Positions 26,557-36,192 of a stretch of 64,000 bases of DNA are shown here, piece after piece. Source of the stretch: Methylotenera_A sp044228245 (lineage in GTDB: Bacteria > Pseudomonadota > Gammaproteobacteria > Burkholderiales > Methylophilaceae). The stretch spans positions 1 to 64,000 of the forward strand of contig JBGAVG010000007.1 of the NCBI GenBank assembly GCA_044228245.1, in the 5' to 3' direction. Within the stretch, counting starts at the first letter, position 1; each line of letters opens with the position of its first letter. The position numbers and the translations under genes are program-made. Under the pieces are notes generated by a model that was not told the DNA's origin, did not search any database, and worked only from the letters and a program-made list of their open reading frames with translations.

Positions 26557-28431
26557 ATGAATGTATTTTACGAAGAAGAAGGCCATTTTAAGGTGGCCTT
26601 TGTCATGACCGAGAATCCTGGCTCTATGCAGGTGGAATCACCTACGGGTAAACGCTCCAAAATCAAGTCGAACAGCGTGCTGCTGCGGTTCGAGAATGCG
26701 CTGGACGGCTTTATGGAAGCGGCGCAGTACGAAGCAGAGAATCTGGAGATAGAGTTTTTATGGGAATGCTGCGGCGAGCCGGAATTCGGTTTTGAGGATT
26801 TGGCGCAGGAGTATTACGGCAAAAAGCCCAGCGCAGTCGAGGCGGCGGCAACGGCTATCAAGCTGCATAGCGCCCCCATGTATTTTTACCGCAAAGGCAA
26901 GGGGCACTATAAAGCCGCGCCCGCCGAAACGCTAAAACTCGCGTTAGCAGCGGTTGAGCGCAAAAAACAACAGGCCGAGCAAATGGCGGCGTGGGTGGTT
27001 CAGCTGAATAATAAGCAACTGCCAGAAGGCTTTTCCAGCAAGGCGGATAGCCTGATTTATCATCCGGATAAAAACAGCCTTGAGTGGAAAGCCATTGATG
27101 AGGCCGCGCAAACATCGGGCAGATTGGCACTTGCCGTGATGCATGATTGCGGCCTAATCAAGAATGCACACGATTATCACCTGGGCGCTTTTCTGCGCGA
27201 GATGTTCAGCGATGGCACGGGTTTTCCTGATTTTGATTTGCCTGTGATTCCACAAGACTTGCCACTGGCAAGCGCAGAATGTTTCAGTATTGACGATGCT
27301 ACTACTACAGAGATTGATGACGCGTTTAGTCTGGAAACACTTAATAACGGCAATATCCGAGTGGGTATACATATCGCGGCACCAGCTTTGAGCGTGCTGC
27401 CAGAAACGCCTTTGGACGCCATTGTGCTCACGCGACTTTCTACCGTGTATATCCCCGGCAACAAAATCACCATGCTGCCGGATAGTGTAGTGACGCCGTT
27501 CAGCCTGGATGCGGGAAAAACCAGGCCAGCGTTGAGCCTGTATTGTGAAGTGACCCCAGAATTTGAGGTGATCGCACATGAAACCAAAGTGGAGCAAATT
27601 CGGGTTGCCGATAATTTGCGGCATGATACCTTAGAGCCTTTTTTCAATACGGAAACCTTATCCGAAGACAGCGGACATCCTTATTGGTCACGGCTTAAGT
27701 TTTTGTTTGATCTTGCAGAAACACTGGAAAAGGGACGCGGTAAGTACGATCCCAACCGTGCGCCACAAATAGATTTCAATTTTTATGTGAACGACGAAAT
27801 TGTCAGTATCGTGCCGCGCGAGCGCGGATCGCCGATGGATAAAGTAGTGTCGGAGCTGATGATTCATGCCAACAGCCATTGGGGCGGTTTATTGAAAGAG
27901 GCTGGTTTGGCCGCGGTCTATCGCGCACAAACGGGCGGGAAAGTATTTATGACATCAAACGCAGAGCCGCATCAGGGCTTAGGCGTGGCGCAGTATACAT
28001 GGTGTACCTCGCCATTGCGCCGCGCGGTGGATCTGATCAATCAGCGGCAACTGATTGCGATGCTGAAAGCAGCGCCAGCGCCTTACAACGCGCAAGATGG
28101 CAAGCTGAATGTCATTATCCGCAATTTTGACCAGACCTATAACGCTTACAGCGAGTTTCAAACGCGCATGGAGCGTTACTGGTGCTTGCAGTATCTGATT
28201 CAGGAACATCTGACCGAGGTCACCGCAACGGTTTGGCGCGAGAATCTGGTGCGGATTGACGGCATGTTCTATATCACCAAAGTGCCGAGCCTGCCAGAAC
28301 TTAAAGTGGGGACAAAAGTATTGCTGGAGATCAAGCATATTGATACTTTGCTGATGGAGCTGAATTGCAAGTTTAAAGGGGTGGTAGCGGCCGAACCTGT
28401 TGTGGTGGTTGAAGAGAATGTTGAGATTTAG
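26557..28431 (+). CDS. RNase II-like exoribonuclease (RNB domain)
   Basis: 624 residues. An N-terminal cold-shock/OB-like part starts MNVFYEEEGHFKVAFVM. The RNB domain has the catalytic acidic cluster FSIDDATTTEIDDAFS (metal-binding Asp residues), then LSTVYIPGNKITMLPD and YTWCTSPLRRAVDLINQ, matching the product-side conserved Arg-rich motif. A short C-terminal OB-like region follows. It is closer to the shorter bacterial RNase II-like proteins than to the ~800-residue RNase R. It degrades RNA 3' to 5'. It opens a run of three closely packed genes with the next two (12 and 16 bases apart). Confidence 0.88.
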   Translation: MNVFYEEEGHFKVAFVMTENPGSMQVESPTGKRSKIKSNSVLLRFENALDGFMEAAQYEAENLEIEFLWECCGEPEFGFEDLAQEYYGKKPSAVEAAATAIKLHSAPMYFYRKGKGHYKAAPAETLKLALAAVERKKQQAEQMAAWVVQLNNKQLPEGFSSKADSLIYHPDKNSLEWKAIDEAAQTSGRLALAVMHDCGLIKNAHDYHLGAFLREMFSDGTGFPDFDLPVIPQDLPLASAECFSIDDATTTEIDDAFSLETLNNGNIRVGIHIAAPALSVLPETPLDAIVLTRLSTVYIPGNKITMLPDSVVTPFSLDAGKTRPALSLYCEVTPEFEVIAHETKVEQIRVADNLRHDTLEPFFNTETLSEDSGHPYWSRLKFLFDLAETLEKGRGKYDPNRAPQIDFNFYVNDEIVSIVPRERGSPMDKVVSELMIHANSHWGGLLKEAGLAAVYRAQTGGKVFMTSNAEPHQGLGVAQYTWCTSPLRRAVDLINQRQLIAMLKAAPAPYNAQDGKLNVIIRNFDQTYNAYSEFQTRMERYWCLQYLIQEHLTEVTATVWRENLVRIDGMFYITKVPSLPELKVGTKVLLEIKHIDTLLMELNCKFKGVVAAEPVVVVEENVEI

Positions 28432-28442
28432 CGGAAACATTT

Positions 28443-29222
28443 ATGTTGAAGTTTAATAGAAAGATTCATAAAAGTGTTGCTGATGACAGCATCGTCGAAG
28501 TCAGCGAAAGCAACGGCATTCGCTCGCTGTATTTAGGCTCGGTCACCATTCAGAGCAGCATGAGAGTCAGTGCACCATTTGCGCTGGAGTTGGCGTATTC
28601 GCGCGGCATGATGGGGTTCCTGCTGTTTTCGGATAAGGTAAGAAACGTGCTGACTATTGGCTTGGGCGGCGGCTCCGTACCCAAGTATATCCATGAGTAC
28701 TGTCCTGAAATCAACCAGACTGTTGTGGAAATCAACCCGCAAGTCATCAGAATCGCCCGCAGTCATTTTTACGTGCCAGAGAACGATGCAAGGATAAATG
28801 TCATCGAGGGCGATGGCATTGCCTACCTGCTCAATCATACTAATAGCGCCGATGTGCTGATGATAGATGCCTTTGATAGTGTGGGCATTCCACCCAATTT
28901 TTGCAGTCAGGACTTTTTTGACAGCTGCGAAGCTGCACTTACAAATCAAGGCATCTTTGTGATTAATCTGTGGGGCAGCGATAAAAAATTTGATATTTAC
29001 CTGCAGCGCATCGAGCAGTCTTTTGATAACAAAGTATTGATGCTACCGACGGGAAGGCCGGGCAACATCGTCGTTTTCGGCTTTAAGCGCGCACCAGATT
29101 TGCGTATCGCCAATTTGTATGCGCGTGCGAAAATGCTTGAGCAAGCGCACAAAATAGAATTTTCAAGTTTTTTAGAAAAACTGTGCGAACATAACCCCCA
29201 TGACAACAAGCAGCTTTTTTAA
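28443..29222 (+). CDS. Spermidine-synthase-like SAM-binding protein
   Basis: 259 residues. Motif I TIGLGGGSVPKYIHEYCPEI, then VVEINPQVIRIAR (acidic residue for the ligand) and VIEGDGIAYL and VLMIDAFDS, follow the polyamine aminopropyltransferase pattern. The catalytic Asp region DAFDS differs from the DxTDP of true spermidine synthases. The N-terminal domain is short. Many such proteins are annotated as spermidine synthase without proof. It sits 11 bases after the RNase gene and 15 before the RNA methyltransferase. A substrate other than putrescine is possible. Confidence 0.75.
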   Translation: MLKFNRKIHKSVADDSIVEVSESNGIRSLYLGSVTIQSSMRVSAPFALELAYSRGMMGFLLFSDKVRNVLTIGLGGGSVPKYIHEYCPEINQTVVEINPQVIRIARSHFYVPENDARINVIEGDGIAYLLNHTNSADVLMIDAFDSVGIPPNFCSQDFFDSCEAALTNQGIFVINLWGSDKKFDIYLQRIEQSFDNKVLMLPTGRPGNIVVFGFKRAPDLRIANLYARAKMLEQAHKIEFSSFLEKLCEHNPHDNKQLF

Positions 29223-29237
29223 AGTAAAAGAGAAATA

Positions 29238-30386
29238 ATGAATCAATATTTTGCTACCTGCCCGCGCGGCCTGGAAGCCTTACTGGTGAACGAGTTGAAG
29301 CAATGTAACGCAAAAGACATCACGCCTACCGATGGTGGTGTGGCTTTTGCCGGTGAATTAAGTGTGTGTTATTCCGCGAACTTGCATTCACGCATCACCA
29401 CGCGCGTGCTGATGCAGGTGGGGCGCGGAAAATACGCGACGGAAGATGATCTATACCAGGCGGCGTACAAGCTCAATTGGCCAAACTGGTTTGATGTAAA
29501 GCATGACTTTATGGTGAAGGTCACTGGCGTGAAATGCCCGCTAAAAAGTCTGGAATTTGCTACGCTACGCATTAAGGATGCGGTGTGCGACAAGTTCAGG
29601 CAAGCTGTCGGCTCGCGTCCCTATATCGACACCAAAACTCCGGCAGTGCGCATCCACGCTTATCTAACGGCAGATAGCTACCAGTTTTATGTGGATACTT
29701 CAGGCGATGCCTTGTATCAGCGCGGTAACCGCAAAGCCAGTATTGAAGCGCCTCTGCGTGAAAATCTGGCCGCGGGGATTCTACAGCTTTCCGGCTGGCA
29801 AGCTGGGCAACCGCTTTTGGACCCGATGTGTGGCAGCGGAACTTTTTTGCTGGAAGCGGCAATGATGGCACTGAATATTGCGCCAGGGCTTAGACGAAGC
29901 TTTGGTTTTGAAAAACTGAAAAATTTTGAATCAGATACCTGGAAAAAAATTAAGAATGCCGCGCTGAAACAGGCACAACCAGCGACCTTCCAGAAAATTT
30001 ACGGAAGCGATTCTGATTTGCGCGCAGTGCGCGTCGCCAGGCAGAACCTAAGCGAAGCGGGCCTGCTGGAAGCCGTGCAACTGGCACAGACGGATATTAC
30101 CGAGGTGATTCCACCAGCGGATAACGGCGTGCTGGTGGCCAATCCGCCTTACGGCGTGCGTATCGGCGAAGACGAAGAACTGGCGTTGCTTTACCCAAAA
30201 ATGGGCGAGGCGCTGAAGCGCAGATTTGCGGGCTGGAACACTTATTTTTTAACCAACGATATGCGCCTGCCAAAATTGATGCGCCTTACCCCGAGCAAGC
30301 GCACCCCATTGTTTAACGGACCGCTGGAATGCCGGTTGTTCGAAATCAAGATGGTGGCAGGGAGCAATAGAAAACAAGGACTTTAG
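29238..30386 (+). CDS. rlmL: THUMP-domain 23S rRNA guanine-N2 methyltransferase (RlmL N-terminal type)
   Basis: 382 residues. N-terminal ferredoxin-like and THUMP region (MNQYFATCPRGLEALLVNEL onward), then a Rossmann methyltransferase with LLDPMCGSGTFLLEAAMMA (motif I) and VANPPYGVRIGE (NPPY catalytic motif for N2-guanine methylation). It matches the first half of E. coli RlmKL, which makes m2G2445 in 23S rRNA; the RlmK half is missing, which is usual outside enterics. Last gene of a packed trio with RNase II-like and spermidine-synthase-like genes, consistent with an RNA-linked operon. Confidence 0.88.
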   Translation: MNQYFATCPRGLEALLVNELKQCNAKDITPTDGGVAFAGELSVCYSANLHSRITTRVLMQVGRGKYATEDDLYQAAYKLNWPNWFDVKHDFMVKVTGVKCPLKSLEFATLRIKDAVCDKFRQAVGSRPYIDTKTPAVRIHAYLTADSYQFYVDTSGDALYQRGNRKASIEAPLRENLAAGILQLSGWQAGQPLLDPMCGSGTFLLEAAMMALNIAPGLRRSFGFEKLKNFESDTWKKIKNAALKQAQPATFQKIYGSDSDLRAVRVARQNLSEAGLLEAVQLAQTDITEVIPPADNGVLVANPPYGVRIGEDEELALLYPKMGEALKRRFAGWNTYFLTNDMRLPKLMRLTPSKRTPLFNGPLECRLFEIKMVAGSNRKQGL

Positions 30387-30524
30387 TCCGAAGTTACAGT
30401 GGAGACTAACCTTTAGGTTATGTCGAAACTAAAATAGCACCATAAAAATGGTAATTACATGCTCTAGAAGCCGCATGGATATTGCCTTGCAGGGTATGTT
30501 TTTAGATGATTTGGACGGTTAAAT

Positions 30525-30878
30525 ATGAATGATTCATTGGATAACTTACGGGCGCGTATCAACGCTTTCGTCGCCGAGCGTGACTGGGCGCAGTTTCACA
30601 CGCCCAAAAATCTGGCGATGGCGATGATTGTGGAAGCAGCGGAATTAGTGGAGCAATTTCAATGGGATACACCGCAAGAAAGCCAGCAATTATCACCCGA
30701 GAAACGTGAAGCGGTGGCGCATGAGTTGGCCGATACGTTCGTGTATTTGCTCAGAATTGCCGAAGTGCTGGAGATCGATCTGATTGATGCGACCAACAGG
30801 AAAATAGAACTGAACGCGCAGAAATACCCGGTTGAAAAAGCGCGTGGTAGCAATGCCAGGTATACGGAATACTTGTAG
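30525..30878 (+). CDS. MazG-like nucleotide pyrophosphohydrolase
   Basis: 117 residues, a single all-alpha MazG/dCTPase-like domain. The metal-binding pattern is EAAELVEQFQW followed by ELADTFVYLLRIAE, the ExxE...ExxD arrangement of the RS21-C6/MazG-like group. Such enzymes clear non-canonical or excess dNTPs (dCTP analogues in the human homologue); substrate not assignable here. Stands alone with a 138-bp leader and a shared terminator downstream. Confidence 0.88.
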   Translation: MNDSLDNLRARINAFVAERDWAQFHTPKNLAMAMIVEAAELVEQFQWDTPQESQQLSPEKREAVAHELADTFVYLLRIAEVLEIDLIDATNRKIELNAQKYPVEKARGSNARYTEYL

Positions 30879-30904
30879 GCGCGCTATTTAAAAACTGCTC
30901 CCAC

Positions 30905-30933
30905 AAAAAAGCCAGCTTGACGCTGGCTTTTTA
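30905..30933. terminator. Bidirectional terminator between mazG-like gene and tpx
   Basis: A-run, GCCAGC (30911-30916), TTGAC loop, GCTGGC (30922-30927), T-run. It serves both convergent genes, whose stops are at 30878 and 30949. The same GCCAGC stem is used after typA at 60033. Confidence 0.9.
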
Positions 30934-30948
30934 TTTCAAACAACTTAA

Positions 30949-31452
30949 CTATTTTAATGCAGCAAGCGCAGCATCATAATTGGGTTCCTGCGTAATTTCC
31001 GGCACCAGTTCTACGTGTTTAACGACGTTGTTCTCATCTAGAACAATGACAGCGCGGGCACACAAGCCAGCCAGTTTGCTGGTAAACAGCAATACGCCGT
31101 AATTCATTAAAAAATCACGGCCACGCATGCTGGATAAGTTCACAACATTCTCGATGCCTTCCGCAGCGCAAAAGCGCGTTTGTGCAAAGGGCAGGTCAGC
31201 CGACACATTTAATACCACGGTGTTCGCCAGGCTTGCAGCATGTTTGTTGAAGGTGCGAACTGATGTGGCGCAGGTGGGCGTATCAATACTGGGGAATATA
31301 TTCAATACCTTACGTTTGCCCGCATAGGTATCCAAGGTGACATCTGCAAGTGCTTTATCGACTAACGTGAAATTAGGCGCGGTGCTGCCAATTTTAGGCA
31401 GGTTGCCTGCAACCTCGACCGGATTGCCTTTGAGCGTAACGGAGCTAGACAT
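30949..31452 (-). CDS. tpx: Thiol peroxidase Tpx (atypical 2-Cys peroxiredoxin)
   Basis: 167 residues. Peroxidatic Cys61 in DTPTCATSVRTF and resolving Cys95 in TRFCAAEGI, with the conserved start SVTLKGNPVEVAGNLP. It reduces H2O2 and alkyl hydroperoxides, probably with thioredoxin, in the cytoplasm or periplasm. No OxyR-like site recognised by eye. Separate transcription unit from the FIST gene upstream (106-bp gap). Confidence 0.94.
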   Translation of the reverse strand: MSSSVTLKGNPVEVAGNLPKIGSTAPNFTLVDKALADVTLDTYAGKRKVLNIFPSIDTPTCATSVRTFNKHAASLANTVVLNVSADLPFAQTRFCAAEGIENVVNLSSMRGRDFLMNYGVLLFTSKLAGLCARAVIVLDENNVVKHVELVPEITQEPNYDAALAALK

Positions 31453-31558
31453 GATTTCCCCCCTTTTCTAATTATAAAAAGCCAAGTACCTAATCATAAA
31501 ACAAAAAATACCATTTAGAACAGATGCTTCCAAATAAATGTTATCAATACAAAAAATA

Positions 31559-32719
31559 TTACGCCGCTAAATTCTCGCTCAAATAGCCAATGGTCATGGT
31601 CTGGTTATGAAGTACGCTATCCGTGGTGTTCGGGCGCGGCGCAAGTTCTCCATAAGAATAGAAGCCAGTGACGCTGGTTTGCGGCCCTAAAATTTGCTGC
31701 ACCAGTTTTACTTCATCTACAACCTGTTCTGCCATGACACCTTTGCGGCCTACACAACTTACACATACAGCTAATCCAGGCTGGTTGGTCTTGTTCGCAC
31801 TCAGGCCGTCCATCACCAGATTAGCAGCACCGCCTGCGCCTTCCACCAGTCTGTCATGGTTAGTTTGGCATAGGCGTACCGTTTCGCCTTCTTCGACGTT
31901 GCCTGCAAAGGTCAGGCTATTGTTAGTGCTGTCGATAGCCAGCAGCGTGCGAATTTTTTCAACATCCCGCTTGCCTTCTTCAATCACTGCAAGCGGAAAC
32001 TTTAAGCCGGTGCCGGGCAGGCCGCGCGCAAACGCTTCGCCGATATACATTCTGTAAAGCGGCAATGCGGGTTTTCCGTCCAGTTCAAGCACCACATTCT
32101 TCTCGGATTTGGTCACTTTGCGCGGCGGGCCATAAGGCTTCCAGCCGCCAAGCGCACCGCTGGAGGTAATGAGTGCGTCGCCATACAAGCCAACGGCAAT
32201 CACTTGGTTATCTGAAACGGTGTCGTTAAAAAGTTGCAGTGTTTTTACAAACGCACCCCCGTCACCGGCCAGGCCGCCTACAATGGGGATGTCGCCCAGC
32301 ACGCTCTGAAAGCCTTTCAATAATTCCGAGCCGTTGACGTTCAGGCCGTCTGAAAATACTAGGACAGTCCGCAAACCGTCTGACTTCAACTGCTTTGCCA
32401 GGCTGGCAGCAGCTTCAAATGAGCTTTGCATACCGGACATTTTGGTTTGCGCAACGCGCTGGATGGTTTTTTCCCATTGGATGGCGGTAATCTGAATGCT
32501 GTCATCGAATACGCCGGCCGGACTAATCTCGCCCGAGGTAGTGCAGCCTACCAATTGCGCAGTGGGATAACGTGATTTTAAAAAGCCTTGTAATTTGCCT
32601 TCAGAAAATCTTTTTACCGAGCCGAATACCAAGACCAGATTGGCGCTGGGAAGTGGTGATGCGCCAGGCAAATCTTTTAATGCCATCTTTGAATCTACGG
32701 ACTCTTGTCTAATAATCAT
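31559..32719 (-). CDS. FIST-domain signal-input protein
   Basis: 386 residues with FIST N (about 20-220; marks include LVGCTTSGEISPAGVFDDS and VGGLAGDGG) and FIST C (about 225-370; ending with TSVTGFYSYGELAPRPN). FIST proteins are thought to sense small ligands such as amino acids and often sit beside chemosensory or two-component genes. Here the gene is divergent from pilGHIJL across a 263-bp AT-rich gap. No output domain, so it must act through a partner protein; the Chp system is the obvious candidate by position only. Confidence 0.88.
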   Translation of the reverse strand: MIIRQESVDSKMALKDLPGASPLPSANLVLVFGSVKRFSEGKLQGFLKSRYPTAQLVGCTTSGEISPAGVFDDSIQITAIQWEKTIQRVAQTKMSGMQSSFEAAASLAKQLKSDGLRTVLVFSDGLNVNGSELLKGFQSVLGDIPIVGGLAGDGGAFVKTLQLFNDTVSDNQVIAVGLYGDALITSSGALGGWKPYGPPRKVTKSEKNVVLELDGKPALPLYRMYIGEAFARGLPGTGLKFPLAVIEEGKRDVEKIRTLLAIDSTNNSLTFAGNVEEGETVRLCQTNHDRLVEGAGGAANLVMDGLSANKTNQPGLAVCVSCVGRKGVMAEQVVDEVKLVQQILGPQTSVTGFYSYGELAPRPNTTDSVLHNQTMTIGYLSENLAA

Positions 32720-32982
32720 TGTTGCAGGTTCCTACTAAATATGTATCGAATAATTCAGAGCCAAATTCTTTGCATATGCTGCCAAGCCTACTTTTTATTG
32801 TTAAAGTATATTATTACAAATATTATCTAAGTGTTGCAAATTATTTCAGAAAATGTAATATTTGTATGCGTAAAAGAATAAAATCATTTAAAAAATATCA
32901 ATAAAAATATATTCTTAAAAATTGTTTGTAATGAGGCAATGTTAAAGCATATAAATTTATTTATATGTCAGGGGAGTATCAA
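32720..32982. other. AT-rich divergent intergenic region between FIST gene and pilG
   Basis: 263 bases, very AT-rich (long runs around 32800-32960). It must contain the outward promoters for both gene sets. I could not fix a convincing -35/-10 pair or a clear operator. Confidence 0.5.
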
Positions 32983-33369
32983 GTGGCGCAAGCGAATCTA
33001 GCCGGTACAAAAGTTATGGTCATTGACGACAGCAATACGATACGCCGCAGCGCAGAGATATTTCTTAAAACAGCAGGCTGTGAAGTGATTCTGGCAGAAG
33101 ATGGTTTTGATGCGCTGGCCAAAATTGCCGACCTGCATCCGCAAGTGATTTTTGTGGATATCATGATGCCGCGCCTGGACGGCTACCAAACCTGTTCGCT
33201 GATTAAGCGCAATGCAAAATTCAAATCCACCCCGGTGATTATGCTGTCCAGTAAAGATGGCCTATTCGACCGCGCGCGCGGGCGGATGGCGGGTTCTGAT
33301 CAATATTTAACCAAGCCGTTTACGCAAGAAACTTTGATTGATGCGGTAAATACTTATGTCAATAAATAA
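32983..33369 (+). CDS. pilG: Twitching-motility response regulator PilG (CheY-like)
   Basis: 128 residues from GTG at 32983, preceded by AGGGGAG with a 6-base gap; an in-frame ATG at 32965 has no ribosome site. Single receiver domain: acidic pair VIDDSN, phospho-acceptor in VIFVDIMMPRLDG (Asp59 from this start), LSSKDG and the Lys of TKPF. In Pseudomonas, PilG acts with the Chp kinase to promote pilus extension. First gene of pilGHIJL, 18 bases before pilH. Confidence 0.9.
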   Translation: MAQANLAGTKVMVIDDSNTIRRSAEIFLKTAGCEVILAEDGFDALAKIADLHPQVIFVDIMMPRLDGYQTCSLIKRNAKFKSTPVIMLSSKDGLFDRARGRMAGSDQYLTKPFTQETLIDAVNTYVNK

Positions 33370-33387
33370 TGCTTTTGGAGAGCCGTA

Positions 33388-33753
33388 ATGGCCATTAATA
33401 AAATTTTAATCGTGGATGATTCTGCAACAGACCGGTTTTATCTGACCGAGTTGCTGGAGGAGCTGGGCTTCCAGGTCGTCGCGTTGGAAAGCGGTGAGGC
33501 CTGTGTAGAAAAAGCCGCTGGCATCATGCCGGATCTTATCATTATGGATATTATCATGACGGGATTAACAGGTTTTCAGGCGACACGCACCCTGACAAAA
33601 GACCCAACGACCACCAAAATCCCGGTGATTTTATGCTCTGGCAAACTGCAGGTGACCGATCTCTCCTGGGCAGGGAAAATGGGTGCCAAAGCGTGTGTTC
33701 AGAAGCCGATTTCTAAAGATGAGCTGAAAGCCACTATTGAGAAACTGGGTTAA
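33388..33753 (+). CDS. pilH: Twitching-motility response regulator PilH (CheY-like)
   Basis: 121 residues, one receiver domain. LIVDDSATDRFYL carries the acidic pair, Asp54 in LIIMDIIMTGLTG is the phospho-acceptor, and VQKPISKDELKATI has the conserved Lys. The IMDIIMTGLTGFQATR wording is characteristic of PilH, which in Pseudomonas drains phosphate and favours pilus retraction. Lies 37 bases before pilI. Confidence 0.9.
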   Translation: MAINKILIVDDSATDRFYLTELLEELGFQVVALESGEACVEKAAGIMPDLIIMDIIMTGLTGFQATRTLTKDPTTTKIPVILCSGKLQVTDLSWAGKMGAKACVQKPISKDELKATIEKLG

Positions 33754-33790
33754 GGCTCAATTTTTGGCGCAGTTTTTTTGAGAATAAAAC

Positions 33791-34315
33791 ATGGCGAAAC
33801 AATCACAGTTAAGGGAATATCAATCCAGCATTCTAGCCCGGCTCGAGAATGCGAAAAAAGTGGGTGCGGAAGCGCCTGCAGGCTATCTGGGCGTGGTGAT
33901 CGGCAGCAAGAACGTCCTGGTAAGCCTGCAGGAGATTTCTGAAACCCTGCCTATTATGGATATTCACCGTGTACCTATCGTGAAGCCCTGGTTTTTAGGC
34001 GTGGCCAATGTACGTGGTGTGTTGTACGCCATTAATGATTTGGCGCAGTTGCTGGAAAATACGTTTACTGCCATATCATCCAACGCTCGGCTATTGTTAA
34101 TGAGTGATGCGGTGACTTCGAATGTAGCGTTTGTGGTCGACAAGATGATAGGTTTGCGCAAGCTGGATGAAATGAAGTTGCGAGAAGACGTGGCAGAAGA
34201 AACCATATGCTTGAAAGCGCAAACCTATCAGGATGAGGAAAATCGCGTCTGGCATGTGCTGGATTGCGACAAGCTGGTAAATTCCAAAGAGTTTGCAACA
34301 CCTTATATGGTTTGA
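33791..34315 (+). CDS. pilI: CheW-like adaptor PilI
   Basis: 174 residues, a CheW domain covering about 35-170. YLGVVIGSKNVLVSLQEISE, then HRVPIVKPWFLGVANVRGVL, fits PilI-type adaptors that tie the MCP PilJ to the Chp kinase. Followed by pilJ after a 102-base gap. Confidence 0.9.
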   Translation: MAKQSQLREYQSSILARLENAKKVGAEAPAGYLGVVIGSKNVLVSLQEISETLPIMDIHRVPIVKPWFLGVANVRGVLYAINDLAQLLENTFTAISSNARLLLMSDAVTSNVAFVVDKMIGLRKLDEMKLREDVAEETICLKAQTYQDEENRVWHVLDCDKLVNSKEFATPYMV

Positions 34316-34417
34316 GATATGGTTGAATTGTTAATGGGTGTTAAATTGTTGTGTGCATAATTCAGGCGTTATATTGAATGGCGCTAAATTATAACGAGAA
34401 GTTAAAGGGATCATAAA

Positions 34418-36151
34418 ATGGCACTTAATATTAAAGCGTTACCTGCAAAAATTAAGCAGATGCTTACTGGAAAAGCTGGCGGCAGCACGGCTGGCGGAAG
34501 TGTAAGCCGCCGCCAAATCTACATTCCTATGCTTGGGCTGCTTGTTTTTATTGCCTTGGCGTTTTATGTGATTAACCAGGTGCGGATAAATGGTCCTGTA
34601 TATGATCAATTAAAGGCGAATGATGATCTTAGGGCAGATATTCTGCCGCCGCCTCTATATGCCGTGGATGCGTTTGCGGCAGCGAATGCGGCGTTTGTGG
34701 CAGCAACTAACTCTGATTTTGACTTGCGTGACAAAAAACTGGCCGAGGTAAGCAAGGCGGAGGCAGCATTTAAAGCTCAGGCTGAATATTGGAGAAAAAA
34801 TATCCAAACAGATTCCATGAGCGCGCCGTTTCAGGAGATGATTAAGTCGAATGAGAACTTTTATCGAGTTTTTAACAAAGACTTTGCCCCGGCTATTAAA
34901 CTGGGTACAGTTGCAGCAGCCAAGCCGCTGGGTGATCTGGCGGTTGCCTACGATGCAAACAGGCTGAGAGTGAATTCACTGGTTGCTGAGCTGGAAAAGG
35001 AAATCGACAAGTCGAATGAATCCACCAGCTTGCTGCTGCAGACGGTTTTAACGGCGCTGGCATTATTAGGCCTGCTGATTTTGGCCTCGATCTGGTTTTT
35101 TGGCATGCGCCAGGCAAAAACGATCGATAGCGCGCTGATGATGCTGGAAAGCGATGGCCAAGCTAACCAGATGGCGGTGTTGAACTTGCTGGATGAAATG
35201 GGGGACTTGGCGGATGGTGACTTAACCGTGCGCGCAGAAGTGAAAGAAAATATTACGGGTGCCATTGCAGACTCCATTAACTATACCATCGATAGCCTGC
35301 GTGACCTGGTAACAGAGATTAACCGTGCTTCTGAGCAAGTAAATACAGCAACTGGGGTAGCGCAGGCAACGTCCATTTCGTTGTTATCTGCTGCTGAAAA
35401 ACAAGCGCAGCAGATTACAGAAACGACCGATGCAGTTAGCAATATGACACGGTCTATTTTGCAGGTGTCAACTAACGCCAGCCAGGCTTCACAGGTGGCG
35501 CAGCGCTCGCTGCTAGCTGCTACGCAGGGGTCGCAGGCGGTACAAAATACCATCGCCGGTATGAACGATATTCGCGAACAGATTCAGGAAACCTCGAAGC
35601 GGATTAAGCGCCTGGGCGAAAGCTCGCAGGAGATTGGCGAGATTGTGGAGCTGATCTCTGACATTACCGAACAAACCAACATTCTGGCATTGAATGCCGC
35701 GATTCAGGCGGCATCTGCAGGCGAGGCAGGCCGAGGTTTTACCGTGGTTGCGGAAGAGGTGCAGCGCCTGGCGGAACGCTCATCAGAAGCGACCAAGCAG
35801 ATTGGCGCGATTGTAAAAACCATTCAGACCGACACCCATAGCGCGGTGGCGGCGATGGAGAAGAGTACGGAGGGTGTAGTAGAAGGTGCAAAACTTTCTG
35901 ATGCGGCCGGTAAGGCGTTGACTGAGATTGAAACCGTTTCCAACAGTTTGGCGCGTTTGATTCAATCGATTTCTGCAGCAACCGAGGCGCAGACCCAGGT
36001 GGCTTCTACCGTGACCAAAAACATGCAGCAAATTCAGGAAATTACATCGCTAACTACTAAGGGTACAAAGTTGACGGCAGATTCGGTAGGGCAATTGACC
36101 AAGCTGTCAGAAGAACTGCGCGACTCGGTTGCAGGTTTTAAACTGGCTTAA
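34418..36151 (+). CDS. pilJ: Methyl-accepting chemotaxis protein PilJ
   Basis: 577 residues. Two membrane helices (about 31-51, PMLGLLVFIALAFYVI, and about 208-230, LTALALLGLLILASIWFFG) enclose a ~155-residue periplasmic domain. A HAMP-like segment (LNLLDEMGDLADGDLTVRAEV) leads to a long signalling coiled coil whose hairpin tip reads EQTNILALNAAIQAASAGEA. The protein senses pilus state or surface contact in Pseudomonas. Operon position between pilI and pilL supports the call. Confidence 0.93.
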   Translation: MALNIKALPAKIKQMLTGKAGGSTAGGSVSRRQIYIPMLGLLVFIALAFYVINQVRINGPVYDQLKANDDLRADILPPPLYAVDAFAAANAAFVAATNSDFDLRDKKLAEVSKAEAAFKAQAEYWRKNIQTDSMSAPFQEMIKSNENFYRVFNKDFAPAIKLGTVAAAKPLGDLAVAYDANRLRVNSLVAELEKEIDKSNESTSLLLQTVLTALALLGLLILASIWFFGMRQAKTIDSALMMLESDGQANQMAVLNLLDEMGDLADGDLTVRAEVKENITGAIADSINYTIDSLRDLVTEINRASEQVNTATGVAQATSISLLSAAEKQAQQITETTDAVSNMTRSILQVSTNASQASQVAQRSLLAATQGSQAVQNTIAGMNDIREQIQETSKRIKRLGESSQEIGEIVELISDITEQTNILALNAAIQAASAGEAGRGFTVVAEEVQRLAERSSEATKQIGAIVKTIQTDTHSAVAAMEKSTEGVVEGAKLSDAAGKALTEIETVSNSLARLIQSISAATEAQTQVASTVTKNMQQIQEITSLTTKGTKLTADSVGQLTKLSEELRDSVAGFKLA

Positions 36152-36192
36152 AATACACCTTGAAATTGTTGAAGATTGCCGGAGTGAATTAG

